Part shown: in pieces, positions 5,490-5,621 of the stretch | Position numbering within the stretch: position 1 is the first letter of the stretch | Layout of the letters: the number at the start of each line of letters is the position of its first letter | Source: Planctomycetota bacterium | GTDB lineage: Bacteria > Planctomycetota > DG-23 > SLPQ01 | NCBI GenBank assembly: GCA_021160625.1 | Contig: JAGHCE010000038.1 | Location: 1 to 5,621, forward strand | Direction of reading: 5' to 3' | DNA: 5,621 nt | The notes under the pieces: model-generated | Seen by the model: only the letters and a program-made list of their open reading frames with translations | Told to the model about the DNA's origin: nothing | Database searches by the model: none | Translations under genes and position numbers: made by a program

Positions 5490-5621
5490 ATGATCAGAAT
5501 GCAGACGAGGCTGGACGTTGCCGACAACACCGGCGCGAAAAAGATCTCCTGTATCAGGGTGCTGGGAGGCGGTAACAAGCCCGGCGGCATCGGCGACGTT
5601 ATTGTCTGCTCGGTGAAAACC
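5490..5621 (+). CDS. rplN: 50S ribosomal protein L14 (partial, 3' end outside window)
   Basis: L14 binds 23S rRNA on the subunit interface and forms bridges to the 30S subunit; it is the first gene of the spc operon in E. coli. Only the first 44 codons are in the window. They show the family start (MIRMQTRLDVADNTGAKK), ISCIRVLGG and the GDVIVCSVKT strand. The loop that in E. coli reads SHRRYAGVGD is here GNKPGGIGD, one residue shorter and lacking the RRYA motif; the frame is intact on both sides. GGAG (5478-5481) lies eight bases before the ATG at 5490. The short spacer after rpsQ suggests that the spc genes are read on from the S10 transcript. Confidence 0.95.
   Translation, partial: MIRMQTRLDVADNTGAKKISCIRVLGGGNKPGGIGDVIVCSVKT

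Overview
This window is a stretch of a bacterial S10 ribosomal-protein operon running into the start of the spc operon, all on the + strand. The order is rpsJ (3' part), rplC, rplD, rplW, a signal peptidase I gene, rplB, rpsS, rplV, rpsC, rplP, rpmC, rpsQ and rplN (5' part). Apart from the signal peptidase gene this is the classical order. Genes are packed head to tail: gaps are 0 to 31 nt, rplD/rplW overlap by 4 nt (GTGA), rplV/rpsC overlap by 1 nt (TGATG), and rpsC/rplP abut. I see no convincing internal promoter and no intrinsic terminator, so the whole segment probably sits on one transcript. The 24 nt between rpsQ and rplN suggest that the S10 and spc gene sets are fused here. No gap exceeds 31 nt, and there are no RNA genes, mobile elements, CRISPR arrays or repeats.

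The proteins are clearly bacterial. The S10 C-terminal half, the L16 N-terminus (MPLMPKRVKFRK), and the S17 core resemble Planctomycetota or wider PVC-type sequences as I remember them. This is a tentative placement from memory, not from a search. The DNA is GC-rich, yet ATA (Ile) and AGG (Arg) codons are frequent even in ribosomal genes, which argues against a fast-growing organism with strong codon selection. TAA, TAG and TGA all end genes here, so the code is standard.

Functionally, the window encodes large-subunit proteins of the exit tunnel and peptidyl-transferase region (L2, L3, L4, L16, L22, L23, L29, L14) and small-subunit proteins S3, S10, S17 and S19. The signal peptidase lies directly after L23, the ribosomal docking site for the trigger factor, SRP and the translocon. 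The gene therefore pairs the protein that receives export factors with the protease that removes signal peptides.

Points worth a second look are: (1) the lepB-like gene inside the rplW-rplB junction; (2) its non-canonical box B around an intact Ser/Lys dyad; (3) a GNRA-capped hairpin at the end of lepB, just before the rplB ribosome binding site; (4) an in-frame TAA at the very left edge, inside rpsJ, most likely a sequence or assembly error at an end; (5) loop differences in L22 and L14. The rest is ordinary housekeeping sequence, and I found no sign of a new defence, mobile or regulatory system.
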